Notes: generated by a model from the sequence alone, not told the origin. Numbered from the stretch's first letter, positions 8,846 to 17,349 are shown. The stretch: DNA of 64,000 nucleotides from Mucilaginibacter ginsenosidivorax (GCF_007971525.1 NZ_CP042437.1:806001-870000); one strand, 5' to 3'. Translations and numbers: made by a program.

Positions 8846-8881
8846 TTGTCAAGTAATGGCACTGTTGTCAAGTATTGACAA
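8846..8881. promoter_or_regulatory. Probable HxlR operator in the SDR/HxlR divergent promoter
   Basis: TTGTCAAGTATTGACAA (8865-8881) is a perfect 7-bp inverted repeat with a GTA centre. A direct copy of its left half, TTGTCAAGTA, starts 19 bp upstream at 8846. The pair sits between the divergent SDR and HxlR start codons, as expected for an autoregulating winged-helix repressor that also controls its neighbour. Protein-DNA specificity is inferred. Confidence 0.6.
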
Positions 8882-8892
8882 ATTTGTCACTA

Positions 8893-9255
8893 ATGTTAAA
8901 TACCAATATGTTAGCAGCAGAAATAAATAAAAAATATATCGACCCGGTTTGCGATTGCCCCATAACGGCGGCTATTGGCATTGTAGGCGGCAAGTGGAAA
9001 CCCGTTATCATCTGGATTTTGATAACCGGCCCTAAGCGGTTTGGCGAGCTACATAAAACAATACCAGGCATAGCGTTGAAAGTTTTATCGAGGCATTTAA
9101 AAGAACTGGAAGCCGATGGCATTATAACCCGGAAAGTATATGCCCAGGTACCACCGAAAGTAGAGTACACGCTTACCGAAAAAGGACAATCGCTAAACGA
9201 TGTTATGCAGTTGCTGGCCGATTGGGGCCGCAAAAACATTGTGGTAGCCGGATAA
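8893..9255 (+). CDS. HxlR-family winged-helix transcriptional regulator
   Basis: The product is about 120 aa. It has the HxlR signature CPITAAIGIVGGKWKPVIIW near residue 22, the recognition region GELHKTIPGIALKVLSRHLKEL and the wing KVYAQVPPKVEYTLTEKG. Cys20 and Cys22 (PVCDCP) sit where HxlR/YodB/HypR proteins carry a redox- or quinone-sensing cysteine. A TTG further upstream (8875) would also be in frame but lies inside the operator palindrome, so the ATG at 8893 is chosen. It probably represses the divergent SDR gene and itself in response to electrophiles. Confidence 0.88.
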   Translation: MLNTNMLAAEINKKYIDPVCDCPITAAIGIVGGKWKPVIIWILITGPKRFGELHKTIPGIALKVLSRHLKELEADGIITRKVYAQVPPKVEYTLTEKGQSLNDVMQLLADWGRKNIVVAG

Positions 9256-9395
9256 ACCCCAACTCATCGAATACTTTAAGCAGCCAACCTTAAAGGAACG
9301 ACAAAAGCTTACTGTGCCGGGTGCCGCGCAATAATTTCGACCAGGATGCCAGCAACACCAAGCTTACATTACAGGTAAATATCCCGGTTTGAAAT

Positions 9396-9827
9396 TTAAC
9401 TTTCACTTGTAGCCGCAACGCCATAGCGTATTGCTGTTTCAAGTATGCCAAGGTTGATATCTTTTACTGTTTTAAACTTAATGCAATAGCCAGTCACGCT
9501 CGCCTTGCCTAATGTTTTTCCAAACGTTTGGGCTAAGTACGTTTTATCCTTGATGCCGAGGATATAAACAGATATTCCGGTTGTGTTTGCGCTCAGGCCA
9601 ATCTGATAAAAATCCCTGGTTTTGCCATCGGCATATTTAATAGTGTAAGACCCGTATCCTATATTAGGATTTGAAACCGTTTTATTTTCGCTGTCTTTAC
9701 CATCAAGAAACCATAGTTTATATCCTGGTAACACCCGTAGTATAAACTCATGCAACTCCTGCATTTCACCACGTTTGGGTTCGGGCTGGCTGGCAATATA
9801 CGTTTTGATTTGTTCTTGTACGTTCAT
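9396..9827 (-). CDS. DUF1801 domain protein (YdhG-like)
   Basis: The 143-residue product matches DUF1801: an opening helix VQEQIKTYIASQPEPKRGEM, the HEFILRVLPGYKLWFLDG segment (usually LPEAxExxxYGxP) and the strand-rich part DFYQIGLSANTTGISVYI. The family is small and cytosolic, with a frataxin-like fold suspected and no assigned reaction. The glycine- and Pro-containing motif after LPGYKLW is diverged from the usual form. It is monocistronic as far as seen, with a decayed coding fragment just upstream. Confidence 0.7.
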   Translation of the reverse strand: MNVQEQIKTYIASQPEPKRGEMQELHEFILRVLPGYKLWFLDGKDSENKTVSNPNIGYGSYTIKYADGKTRDFYQIGLSANTTGISVYILGIKDKTYLAQTFGKTLGKASVTGYCIKFKTVKDINLGILETAIRYGVAATSES

Positions 9828-9851
9828 ATCAAATATTGAATTATGGGTTGA

Positions 9852-10020
9852 TTAATCCAGTTTTTCAAAAGCTGGCTTTGTTTTTGGCCATTCACCAATT
9901 CGCTTCTTTTATGTTTCTCCGAAAGTACCTTGCTCTTTGCTTTGGTCCACCATTCAAATTTTAAACCGGTAAAAAACACCAGCTTACAAGCTTTATATTT
10001 TTTAAAAAACTTTCGTTTAT
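9852..10020 (-). pseudogene. Remnant coding fragment with a probable one-base frameshift
   Basis: On the minus strand an open stretch reads FFKKYKACKLVFFTGLKFEW followed by WTKAKSKVLSEKHK, then continues in another frame as KKRIGEWPKTKPAFEKLD and stops. The frame change falls in an A-run (CATAAAAG), so loss of a single A would explain it. The protein-like composition across both frames suggests a C-terminal gene remnant rather than chance. I do not recognise the family, and no upstream part is visible. Confidence 0.3.
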
Positions 10021-10104
10021 TTAGGCAGACTAAAAAAGGTTAAATAGCTTAAATTGCGTTAACAGATTTATCAAGCCGCTATAAACCAAATCTAAGCTTA
10101 ACAG

Positions 10105-10554
10105 ATGGAAAATCCAGAAAAAAATACGGAGTCATTTATTCACACAGTTATCCGCACCATTATTACTACAACTATAATTGCTGCCATTTTATATTGGGTG
10201 CACGTATTTCCATCAGGCGGAAAAAGCAAACTTGTGCTGTTTGAAATGATTTGGTCGGTAGTGTTTTGTATTGTTTTTGGCGGCCATTGGCTGGAGTTAT
10301 TATTTATTAACGGCGTAAAATTCTCCTTACCAAAAAACATCATATCGCTGTATTTGATAAGAATTGTTTATTGGTTTGTATGTGCAGTCCCTTTATTTTT
10401 CGCAGCGAATTTAATTACCGGTTTATTTTCGCCTAAAACAGTACAGATGGGCCGCTGGTGGATGTTTGGCTTTTTTTATATCGGCATTCAACTGTTGATG
10501 CATGCTATTATGCAGGTAAGGTTTAAAAAGAGTTTTTATAACGGCGTTTACTGA
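10105..10554 (+). CDS. Small integral membrane protein, four helices, unknown function
   Basis: The 149-residue product has a short polar N-terminus (MENPEKNTESFIH) and four hydrophobic helices: TIITTTIIAAILYWVHVF, VLFEMIWSVVFCIVFGGHWL, IISLYLIRIVYWFVCAVPLF and MFGFFYIGIQLLMHAIM. A His-Trp pair (GGHWLE) and WW (GRWWMF) lie near membrane boundaries. No family recognised. It stands alone with about 190 bp of apparently non-coding DNA before the aldo/keto reductase. Confidence 0.65.
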   Translation: MENPEKNTESFIHTVIRTIITTTIIAAILYWVHVFPSGGKSKLVLFEMIWSVVFCIVFGGHWLELLFINGVKFSLPKNIISLYLIRIVYWFVCAVPLFFAANLITGLFSPKTVQMGRWWMFGFFYIGIQLLMHAIMQVRFKKSFYNGVY

Positions 10555-10742
10555 AGGCTTTTGTAATTATAAGCCACCCCGCCAACGATACCAACCACTA
10601 TTGGGGCGCTATTTTGAGGCTAAAGCACATTACACAGTCCCTGCAAGCTTGAGCCATACAGACAAGTAAATTGAGCCGTAAAAGACATAGGCATTAGGAT
10701 ATTAGGCTGATATTTGTATTGTTAAAAGATAAAATATCAGCT

Positions 10743-11714
10743 ATGAAAAACATAACAAAAATAAACCTCGGCAACAATGGGCCGCTTGTTTCTAAACTCG
10801 GCTTAGGCTGCATGCGCATGTCGTCAGTTTGGGGCGGACCGGTTAATGACGAAAGTGAAAGTATTGCAACCATTCAGGCGGCATTAGATAACGGGATTAA
10901 TTTCCTGAACACCGGTGATTTTTATGGCAGCGGCCATAACGAGCTGCTGGTAGGCAAAGCCATAAAAGGCCGAAGGGACGATGCCTTCATCAGTGTTAAA
11001 TTTGGCGCTATCTTCTATAACGGCCAATGGATAGGGTTAGATTTGCGCCCTACAGCCATCAAAAACTTCATCAACTATTCGCTGGTGCGTTTGGGGATAG
11101 ATACCATCGACCTATACCAGCCCTGCAGGCTTGACAACAGCGTTCCGGTGGAAGATGTGATAGGCACCATTGCCGACATGATAAAAGAAGGCAAGGTACG
11201 CTACCTTGGTGTTTCCGAAATAACTGCCGATCAGTTGCGTAAGGCCAATAGTGTACACCCGGTAACGGCGCTGGAAATAGGTTATTCATTGGCCGACCGA
11301 CAGATAGAAACCGACTTGCTGCCTACAGCCAAAGAACTGGGCATTGGCATAGTAGCCTTTGCCAACACCGCCGAAGGCTTACTTACCGGCGAAATGAAGG
11401 CACCGCTTGCCGCCAATGATTACCACAATCATTTCTCGCGTTTCCAGGGGGATAATCTTGTAAAAAACCTGGAGAAAGTGGAAGTATTAAAAACAATGGC
11501 AAGGGAAAAAGGCACCACCCCCACCCAATTGGCCATAGCCTGGGTTAATGCCCAAGGCGATCACATCATGCCCCTGGTAAGCATGAGCCGAAGAACCCGC
11601 CTGCCAGAGAACATGCAAGCCATGGAGATTGAATTTACGCCGGCTGAGATGGATACCCTTAATACCCAATTTTCGCCGGGTGCAATACTTGGCGGCACAT
11701 ACCTGCAACGATAA
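10743..11714 (+). CDS. Aldo/keto reductase
   Basis: The ATG at 10743 gives a 323-residue AKR barrel. It shows LGLGCMRMS at the first strand, the catalytic Asp/Tyr region NTGDFYGSGHNE, Lys in FISVKFGA and the NADPH-binding end (MSRRTRLPENMQAM). The usual catalytic His (as in YQHRVD) is replaced: the strand reads LYQPCRLD. The same site is Pro-Ala/Cys in a known AKR subfamily (YQPxRxDP), so the enzyme may still reduce carbonyls with altered chemistry. An upstream in-frame TTG is less likely. It is co-oriented with an AraC regulator 166 bp downstream. Confidence 0.88.
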   Translation: MKNITKINLGNNGPLVSKLGLGCMRMSSVWGGPVNDESESIATIQAALDNGINFLNTGDFYGSGHNELLVGKAIKGRRDDAFISVKFGAIFYNGQWIGLDLRPTAIKNFINYSLVRLGIDTIDLYQPCRLDNSVPVEDVIGTIADMIKEGKVRYLGVSEITADQLRKANSVHPVTALEIGYSLADRQIETDLLPTAKELGIGIVAFANTAEGLLTGEMKAPLAANDYHNHFSRFQGDNLVKNLEKVEVLKTMAREKGTTPTQLAIAWVNAQGDHIMPLVSMSRRTRLPENMQAMEIEFTPAEMDTLNTQFSPGAILGGTYLQR

Positions 11715-11740
11715 CGTGGGCTGCTCATAAAGGAACTATT

Positions 11741-11825
11741 GAAATATCAAACACTGAATGTCGAATATCGAATAACGAAGAAAAAACTTCGGTGTCGGAC
11801 ATTCGACATTCAGTGTTCGATATTA
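11741..11825. repeat. Palindromic repeat, family B (AATATCGAACAC type), copy 1
   Basis: Inverted arms at 11743-11766 and 11801-11824 agree at 23 of 24 positions (AATATC[A/G]AACACTGAATG...). The centre includes AACGAAGAAAAAACTTCGG, a further small stem. A second family member lies at 43752-43837. It sits in the aldo/keto reductase to AraC gap and encodes nothing visible. Confidence 0.75.
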
Positions 11826-11880
11826 CTTTTTTGCTTACTACGGTTTGCCATAAGCCCCGCCTGTTTTATATCTTTATGTA

Positions 11881-12684
11881 ATGATAAATCCAACCGAAAT
11901 AATACCAGGAGTTCTCTTTTATTCCTATCTCTCTACCAGGCAAAAGCATCGCGTAGGATTTCTGTCGCACAACACCCTGGTATTGCAGGTATCGGGGCAA
12001 TTTACTTTGGAAACTGCTGGCCAAAAAATTTCGATGAAGCGTGGGGAAATGTTACTGATAGGCAAAAATCAGCTGGGCCAGATAACCAAAACCCCGCTGC
12101 CCGATGAAGATTATGAAACGATTGTAATTTCGCTGCAGGAAGAATTACTCCGTAAGATAGCGCTGGAAGAGCAGATAGAGATACAGCATAAATATACCGG
12201 CCCGGCCAACATTCTTATCCCGGCAAACGATTTTCTGCAAGGCTATTTTCAGTCTGTAATACCCTATGTACGGAATCCGGCAGAAAAACTGACTACTGAG
12301 TTGGGTATTTTAAAAGTAAATGAGGGTGTAAAGCTGCTGCTGCATATTATGCCCGAGCTCAGGAACTTTCTGTTCGATTTCTCTGAACCCTATAAGATCG
12401 ACCTGCAAAAATTCATGCTCAGCAATTTTCATTTTAACCTCCCTGTCGAAAAATTTGCGCAACTCACCGGGCGAAGTCTCGCCGGGTTCAAGCGCGATTT
12501 CCAGAAAACTTTTGGCATGGCGCCCCGGCATTGGCTACAGGAAAAAAGGCTGACGGAAGCCCGCCACCTCATCGAAACAAAAAACAAAAGGCCATCCGCC
12601 ATCTACCTCGACCTGGGTTTTGAAAGCCTCTCGCACTTCTCGCATTCCTTTAAGAAAAAGTTTGGCAAGGCGCCTACGGGATAG
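11881..12684 (+). CDS. AraC-family transcriptional regulator
   Basis: The 267-residue protein has a cupin-like sensor half (HNTLVLQVSGQFTLETAGQK, RGEMLLIGKNQLGQI) and a C-terminal double helix-turn-helix of the AraC/XylS type (VEKFAQLTGRSLAGFKRDFQ, then KRPSAIYLDLGFESLSHFSH, SFKKKFGKAPTG). The family activates nearby catabolic or stress genes on ligand binding. Its nearest co-oriented neighbour is the aldo/keto reductase; the cupin operon converges from the other side, with 137 bp between. Target and ligand are unknown. Confidence 0.88.
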   Translation: MINPTEIIPGVLFYSYLSTRQKHRVGFLSHNTLVLQVSGQFTLETAGQKISMKRGEMLLIGKNQLGQITKTPLPDEDYETIVISLQEELLRKIALEEQIEIQHKYTGPANILIPANDFLQGYFQSVIPYVRNPAEKLTTELGILKVNEGVKLLLHIMPELRNFLFDFSEPYKIDLQKFMLSNFHFNLPVEKFAQLTGRSLAGFKRDFQKTFGMAPRHWLQEKRLTEARHLIETKNKRPSAIYLDLGFESLSHFSHSFKKKFGKAPTG

Positions 12685-12821
12685 CAGCTGTACACATTAC
12701 ATCGGAGAATAAATTTTCAACGCCGATGCAAAATATATTTGCGGTTAACAACTTTGCATTTAAGTCCCGGGGATGGTGTTTTTAAACTGCATGCGGCATA
12801 TCGTCCATATAGCATGAGCAA

Positions 12822-13232
12822 TTATTTGAAGCTGTAATATTGTTCGTCTGTAACGGGTTCAAGCCAATCTACAACTCCCTTTTCGGTATTAATACCCACT
12901 GCATAATGTGCAAATCTGCCGTTTGGTGTTGCCCCGTGCCAGTGTTTAGTACCCGGCAAAACGTTTACAACATCCCCCACACCAATTTCACGGATAGCAG
13001 AACCGTCTTCCTGGTAATAACCCACGCCCTGGGTTACAATAAGTATTTGGTTACTTGGGTGCGTATGCCAGTTATTCCTACATCCGGGTTCAAATATCAC
13101 CTCGCCAATTGCGCAGTTGGTGATTGCATCCGGAACAACCCGCATTTTTAGCCATGCAGTGCCTGTAAAATATTGGGCAGCAACCGGGCCAAATCCCTCG
13201 GGTGCGGTATTGTTTTTGTCTCGCTCTTCCAT
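12822..13232 (-). CDS. Single-domain cupin protein
   Basis: The 136-residue product contains both cupin motifs: GCRNNWHTHPSNQILIVTQG (motif 1, with His-x-His metal ligands) and DVVNVLPGTKHWHGATPNG (motif 2, with His). The family includes metal-dependent isomerases and quercetinase-like proteins as well as stress proteins; in this operon it resembles the 'cupin with carboxymuconolactone-type' enzymes found beside ABM monooxygenases and SDRs. It is last in a likely operon: SDR, ABM, cupin (gaps 131 and 52 bp). Confidence 0.85.
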   Translation of the reverse strand: MEERDKNNTAPEGFGPVAAQYFTGTAWLKMRVVPDAITNCAIGEVIFEPGCRNNWHTHPSNQILIVTQGVGYYQEDGSAIREIGVGDVVNVLPGTKHWHGATPNGRFAHYAVGINTEKGVVDWLEPVTDEQYYSFK

Positions 13233-13284
13233 TTCTGTATTCGTTTATTTTATTTGATTAACACAGGTGCTTCACCAATTATTG

Positions 13285-13698
13285 CTAATCTTTATTTTCT
13301 ATTAAAGCGGGCTTTATCTCCATTGCAATAGGTGCAACTTCAACCAGCTCCAGCGATTTTACCATTTTTAATGTCCCGCTTTTATATTTCAAAAAATGAA
13401 CCGTTTGTAAATGGGCCTGGTAAGCCGCCTCATTAGCGTATACTTCAAAAACGGTAACCTTAGTGGGGTTCGCCTTATCATATACCGCCTGCAAAGCAAG
13501 CACACCAGGTTCAACCTTTACCGCGGTTTTTGCATGCTCCGCAAGCGCCGCCTTATATTCATCTAAGTAGGCGGGGTAAATTTCAATCCTGGCAATCCTT
13601 ACTTTTCTTTCGCCCTGCTGCGCAACGGCCGAATTTAAACCTAAGTTGAGCATGATACTTAAAATAACTAATACAAAAATTGAATACCTTGTTTTCAT
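13285..13698 (-). CDS. Exported ABM-domain (antibiotic biosynthesis monooxygenase-like) protein
   Basis: A signal peptide (MKTRYSIFVLVILSIMLNLGLNSAVAQ) precedes a ~100-residue ABM ferredoxin-like fold: VRIARIEIYPAYLDEYKAAL, VEPGVLALQAVYDKANPTKV and EVYANEAAYQAHLQTVHFLKY, the last with the His typical of YgiN-like quinol monooxygenases. The cytosolic relatives oxidise quinols or small aromatics without cofactors; export to the periplasm is less common but seen in Bacteroidota. It lies between the SDR and the cupin gene on the same strand. Confidence 0.8.
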   Translation of the reverse strand: MKTRYSIFVLVILSIMLNLGLNSAVAQQGERKVRIARIEIYPAYLDEYKAALAEHAKTAVKVEPGVLALQAVYDKANPTKVTVFEVYANEAAYQAHLQTVHFLKYKSGTLKMVKSLELVEVAPIAMEIKPALIENKD

Positions 13699-13829
13699 AT
13701 AATATAATTCTTTCAGCCGGTACCTTATTCAGCCAGGCTGGCTAAGTTACCAGGTTGTACCTAACATGAAGTTTATTTAACCGTTTTTTTCAACTGATAT
13801 CTTATCCTGCTGCCAGTTTGGTTAAATTA

Positions 13830-14588
13830 TCAGATGGTGAACCCGCCATCTACTACCAGGTTGTGCCCCACTACCATGCTTGCCGCATCACTGCAAAGAA
13901 ACAGTACAGTGCTTGCAATCTCCTCTGCGCGGCCTAAACGACCAATAGGCACCATGGCCAACATAGCGTCAAGCGCTTCTTTTTGCCCTGCGGCAATCAT
14001 CTGGTCTGACATTGCGGTTTGAAAAAGCCCCGGGCTAATACTGTTAATACGGATACCCCGGCCGGCGTACTCAACGGCTGCGCTTATGGTTAACCCGATA
14101 ACGCCGTGCTTTGCACCGTGATAAACACCGCGTTGAGCACCCGCACGGATGCCCCCTATTGAAGCACAATTCACTATGGCGCCGCTTCCCTGTTTACGCA
14201 TTTGTTGTAGTTCGTATTTCATGCAACTCCAAACACCCCGGTAGTTTATGCCGTTAACCCTATCAAAATCCTCGCGGGTTTGGTCTGCAGCTTCTGCCAG
14301 TTTGTTCTGCACGCCGGCATTATTAAAAGCGTAATCAAGGCCGCCAAAGGCCAAAACGGTTTTACCAACCATGTCTTGTACCTGTTTTTCGTCAGATACA
14401 TCACATTTTATGGCCAGGGTTTTATAGCCCGCCGCAGCCAGTTGCGTTGCGGCTACGTTAACTGCCTTTTCATCCCAATCGGCCAACGCTACCGCGGCGC
14501 CGGCCTCGGCAAATGTCTTAGCAGTTGCTAATCCTAAACCTGACGCTGCGCCGGTAACCAGTGCCACTTTCCCTTCCATTGTTTTCAT
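13830..14588 (-). CDS. Classical SDR-family oxidoreductase (BKR-like)
   Basis: The 252-residue protein has the full classical SDR set: TGAASGLG (12-19) for NAD(P), NNAG (89-92), Ser143, Tyr156 and Lys160 in YHGAK, and the C-terminal SDAASMVVGHNLVVDGGFTI. Asp37 in LADWDE suggests NAD preference (inference). Substrate could be a sugar, keto-acyl or aromatic-derived alcohol. It heads an SDR-ABM-cupin operon and is divergent from an AraC regulator across 158 bp that contains AraC-like repeats. Confidence 0.9.
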   Translation of the reverse strand: MKTMEGKVALVTGAASGLGLATAKTFAEAGAAVALADWDEKAVNVAATQLAAAGYKTLAIKCDVSDEKQVQDMVGKTVLAFGGLDYAFNNAGVQNKLAEAADQTREDFDRVNGINYRGVWSCMKYELQQMRKQGSGAIVNCASIGGIRAGAQRGVYHGAKHGVIGLTISAAVEYAGRGIRINSISPGLFQTAMSDQMIAAGQKEALDAMLAMVPIGRLGRAEEIASTVLFLCSDAASMVVGHNLVVDGGFTI

Positions 14589-14650
14589 AACCTGATATTT
14601 AACATTTGATATCTACAAAGGTGGGGCTGTTGGGGTAGATTATGCTTATA

Positions 14651-14705
14651 CAGATTACAGGTTAGCTTACCATTTTTACAGGTTATCTTTTCAGCGTGTA
14701 ATCTG
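14651..14705. promoter_or_regulatory. Candidate AraC binding sites in the SDR/AraC divergent promoter
   Basis: ACAGGTTAGCTT (14657-14668) and ACAGGTTATCTT (14678-14689) are direct repeats with one mismatch and starts 21 bp apart, two helical turns, as in AraC-type half-sites. They are bracketed by an inverted pair, CAGATTAC (14651-14658) and GTAATCTG (14698-14705). A -7-like TAAATTTG follows at 14721-14728, pointing to the AraC gene. Confidence 0.5.
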
Positions 14706-14746
14706 CAGGATAATAACTACTAAATTTGAATCAGTTAACAGTAAAA

Positions 14747-15646
14747 ATGATGGAAAAGATATTGAGGATAGATAATGTGAGCGGGCACGATGCATTTTAC
14801 CACCAGGAAAACCTGCATCCGTTGGTAAGCATAATTAATTTTGAAGGTACGGCACCTGAGGTATATGCATCAAAAATGAGTTTCGGTTTCTACGCGGTTT
14901 ATCTGAAAGATGTACGTTGTGGCGATATCAAATATGGCCGTGCTACTTATGATTACCAGGACCGTACACTGGTATTTGTTGCGCCAGGCCAGGTCATTAA
15001 TGTTAGCATTGACCAGGATTATAAACCGCAGGGCTTTGCGCTCCTTTTTCACCCCGACCTGCTATCGGGTACGCCGCTTGGCCGGCATATTCATGACTAC
15101 AGCTTTTTTGCTTATGAATCAAAAGAAGCGCTGCATTTATCAGAAAAAGAACGAAAGATTGTTTTAGACTGTTTCTCGAAGATAAGGTATGAGCTGGAAC
15201 AGGGAACGGACAAGCACAGCAAAACACTAATTGCGGCAAACATCGAATTATTTCTTAATTATTGCGTGCGGTTTTATGACAGGCAATTTATTACGCGCAA
15301 CAATGTAAACCGCAGCAATATCGAAAAATTCGAAAACCTGCTTAAAGAGTATTTCCATTCAGATAAGCCACAAACCATTGGCCTGCCTGCAGTTACTTAT
15401 TGTGCCACACAGCTGCACCTTTCGCCTAACTACTTCGGCGATATGGTAAAAAAGGAAACCGGAAAAACAGCCATAGAATATATTCAGCTGAAGGTAATGA
15501 ACCTGGCTAAGGAACGTATTTTAGATACCAGCAAGTCAATCAGCGAAATAGCCTATGAACTCGGTTTCAAATACCCCCAACATTTTACACGCACATTTAA
15601 GAAAAATACAGGTTACTCGCCAAATGAGTACAGATCACTCAATTAA
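14747..15646 (+). CDS. AraC-family transcriptional regulator (divergent from SDR operon)
   Basis: The ATG at 14747 (after an in-frame TTG that overlaps a promoter-like element) gives about 299 residues. The N-terminal half is a ligand-type domain (LHPLVSIINFEG, TLVFVAPGQVINV, GFALLFHPDLL) and the C-terminus is the AraC/XylS double HTH (TYCATQLHLSPNYFGDMVKK, SISEIAYELGFKYPQHFTR, FKKNTGYSPNEYR). Bacteroidota proteins of this type commonly switch on divergent SDR or AKR genes. Here the divergent SDR-ABM-cupin operon is the likely target. Confidence 0.88.
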   Translation: MMEKILRIDNVSGHDAFYHQENLHPLVSIINFEGTAPEVYASKMSFGFYAVYLKDVRCGDIKYGRATYDYQDRTLVFVAPGQVINVSIDQDYKPQGFALLFHPDLLSGTPLGRHIHDYSFFAYESKEALHLSEKERKIVLDCFSKIRYELEQGTDKHSKTLIAANIELFLNYCVRFYDRQFITRNNVNRSNIEKFENLLKEYFHSDKPQTIGLPAVTYCATQLHLSPNYFGDMVKKETGKTAIEYIQLKVMNLAKERILDTSKSISEIAYELGFKYPQHFTRTFKKNTGYSPNEYRSLN

Positions 15647-15905
15647 TCAGGCACATACACAAAACACCGCGGCTATTCCATTCTCCTTACCTCTTGAAGA
15701 GCTAACCTACAATATATTAATCTGCCAGGATATTAAATTGCACCCGTTTACGGGCGATGCGATTACTGCTTACGGTCGCGGGATTAGGTATGGGGATAAC
15801 TCCGGCAGCGGGCTTGAAATTATTTATAACTGTAGCGTTTGGCAACCCTGCTGCGTTATATATAATAAATGCCTGATTTTGATAAATCAATAAACTAAAC
15901 TTATC

Positions 15906-16304
15906 ATGAAGTTAATTTATAAATGTACATGTATCATAGCTTGCCTGGCCATAATGAGTTGCCATAAAGATAAAAACACCGGAGATAGCGCCATTAAGCA
16001 ACTAACCTCAACTGATTCGGGCAGCACAGCCACGGTTAGTATGGGCCAAACCATTTCTTTAACCTTAGGCAATCCCGGCGATGGTGGCTACCAGTTTAAC
16101 GATCCCAAGTACAACAGCTCGGTATTAACATTGGTGAGCCACAAGGAAAATGTAGGTGTACACGCCGGCATGATTGGCGATTTTGGCAAAGACATCTGGA
16201 CCTTTACCGCAAAAGGAAGCGGTACAACTACACTCGAAGTAACCGCCCACCGCGGCAATACCGAGATTATATCAATGTTCTCTAACCAAATCGTCGTAAA
16301 ATAA
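15906..16304 (+). CDS. Lipoprotein with chagasin-like (I42 protease inhibitor) domain
   Basis: A lipoprotein signal (KCTCIIACLAIMSC, lipobox Cys19 region) precedes a ~100-residue domain. Its loops match the chagasin/I42 cysteine-protease inhibitor pattern: LTLGNPGDGGYQF (NPxxGYxW loop), then GDFGKDIWTFTAKGSGTTTL (GxGG..F.F.A...G), then VTAHR near the end. Family members block papain-type proteases. The first loop has Phe where Trp is usual. Probably anchored to the outer membrane or inner face of the envelope; the target protease is unknown. A terminator follows. Confidence 0.65.
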   Translation: MKLIYKCTCIIACLAIMSCHKDKNTGDSAIKQLTSTDSGSTATVSMGQTISLTLGNPGDGGYQFNDPKYNSSVLTLVSHKENVGVHAGMIGDFGKDIWTFTAKGSGTTTLEVTAHRGNTEIISMFSNQIVVK

Positions 16305-16328
16305 AAACTATCAAACCTGCCACAGGTG

Positions 16329-16358
16329 CTGCACAAATGTACCATCCTGTGCAGTTTT
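16329..16358 (+). terminator. Rho-independent terminator after the chagasin-like gene
   Basis: CTGCACA (16329-16335) pairs with TGTGCAG (16348-16354) around a 12-nt loop and is followed directly by TTTT. Confidence 0.6.
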
Positions 16359-16482
16359 GAATGATTTATGGGCTGTTACAGGTGCCCAGCTTTCAACGGC
16401 TATAACTTGTAATTGCCGGGAGTTTATTTTTGATAATAGATGACATAGTTTGGTTTGTATACCCCCAAAAACGCCGCATCGC

Positions 16483-17334
16483 TTAAGCTTTGCTGTTAAG
16501 CATCCTGAATTTTAATGGGGACACCCCGGCTGCCTTTCGAAAAAGACGAATAAAATAGGCATAGTCTGAATAACCCAATTTATGGGCTATTTCCTTTACA
16601 TCGGCGTCGCTGTAAAATAACAGGCGTTTTGCTTCGCTGAATATTTCCTGCTGTATCCAGTAGCTTACTGTTGAACCGGTAACCTTTTTAACTGCCTCGT
16701 TTAAATAGCCTGTTGATACATTAAGCCTTGAAGCATATGCGGAAGGACTTTTAACAATATGGCTATGTGCGCCAAGCAAAATCTTAAATTGACGCACCAG
16801 TTCAACGGGTCGGGTATGTTTACTCCCTATAATATCTACAGATTGATAGCTACTGGCGGCCATAGCCAAAAACGACTGGGCCAGGGCATGAATAACAAGC
16901 CGGTAATACTCATCATGCTGCCGCGCAATAAACTCTTCATGTAGTAAAGTCAACAATTTTGAATATTGCTTTAATTCATAATCCTTTAGGGTAAGCGGGA
17001 GCTGTACATTTAAAACATTCTCAAAAACTGCCTTCAAATCCGGTGCAATTATTGAGGTATCTACTGCCAGGAACCACCCTTCAGCGCCATCAGTTTTTAT
17101 ACGGTAATGAACCTGCGATGGCAATATATAGTAAAGCTGCCCTGCAACAACAACAATATCCTGTAAATCAACCATTAGTTGTCCGGAGCCGTTGGTAAGC
17201 ACAAAAAAAATATAATGGTCGTCCCGGTGAGCTATTTCTCTTTCGTATTGCTGCCTATCTCCGGGCCCGAAAACTTTGATCTGCAGGCCCGCGCTTGTCT
17301 TATTTTGTAACTGGTCTACCGGTATGCTTTTCAT
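16483..17334 (-). CDS. AraC-family transcriptional regulator
   Basis: The 283-residue protein starts with a cupin-like sensor domain (HRDDHYIFFVLTNGSGQLMV, LYYILPSQVHYRI) and ends with the AraC double HTH (PSAYASRLNVSTGYLNEAVK, DADVKEIAHKLGYSDYAYFI, RLFRKAAGVSPLKFR). Its start lies 15 bp after the amidohydrolase stop, so the two are probably one transcript: LLM oxidoreductase, amidohydrolase, regulator. That makes autoregulation of a small catabolic operon likely. Confidence 0.88.
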   Translation of the reverse strand: MKSIPVDQLQNKTSAGLQIKVFGPGDRQQYEREIAHRDDHYIFFVLTNGSGQLMVDLQDIVVVAGQLYYILPSQVHYRIKTDGAEGWFLAVDTSIIAPDLKAVFENVLNVQLPLTLKDYELKQYSKLLTLLHEEFIARQHDEYYRLVIHALAQSFLAMAASSYQSVDIIGSKHTRPVELVRQFKILLGAHSHIVKSPSAYASRLNVSTGYLNEAVKKVTGSTVSYWIQQEIFSEAKRLLFYSDADVKEIAHKLGYSDYAYFIRLFRKAAGVSPLKFRMLNSKA

Positions 17335-17349
17335 TAAACAAAAATACCT

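Noticed and set aside
8875..8892. TTG start for the HxlR gene
   Set aside because: It falls within the operator palindrome, and the ATG at 8893 gives the normal family length.
15555..15893. 112-codon frame after the AraC gene
   Set aside because: It starts inside the AraC gene in another frame and has no recognisable protein pattern.
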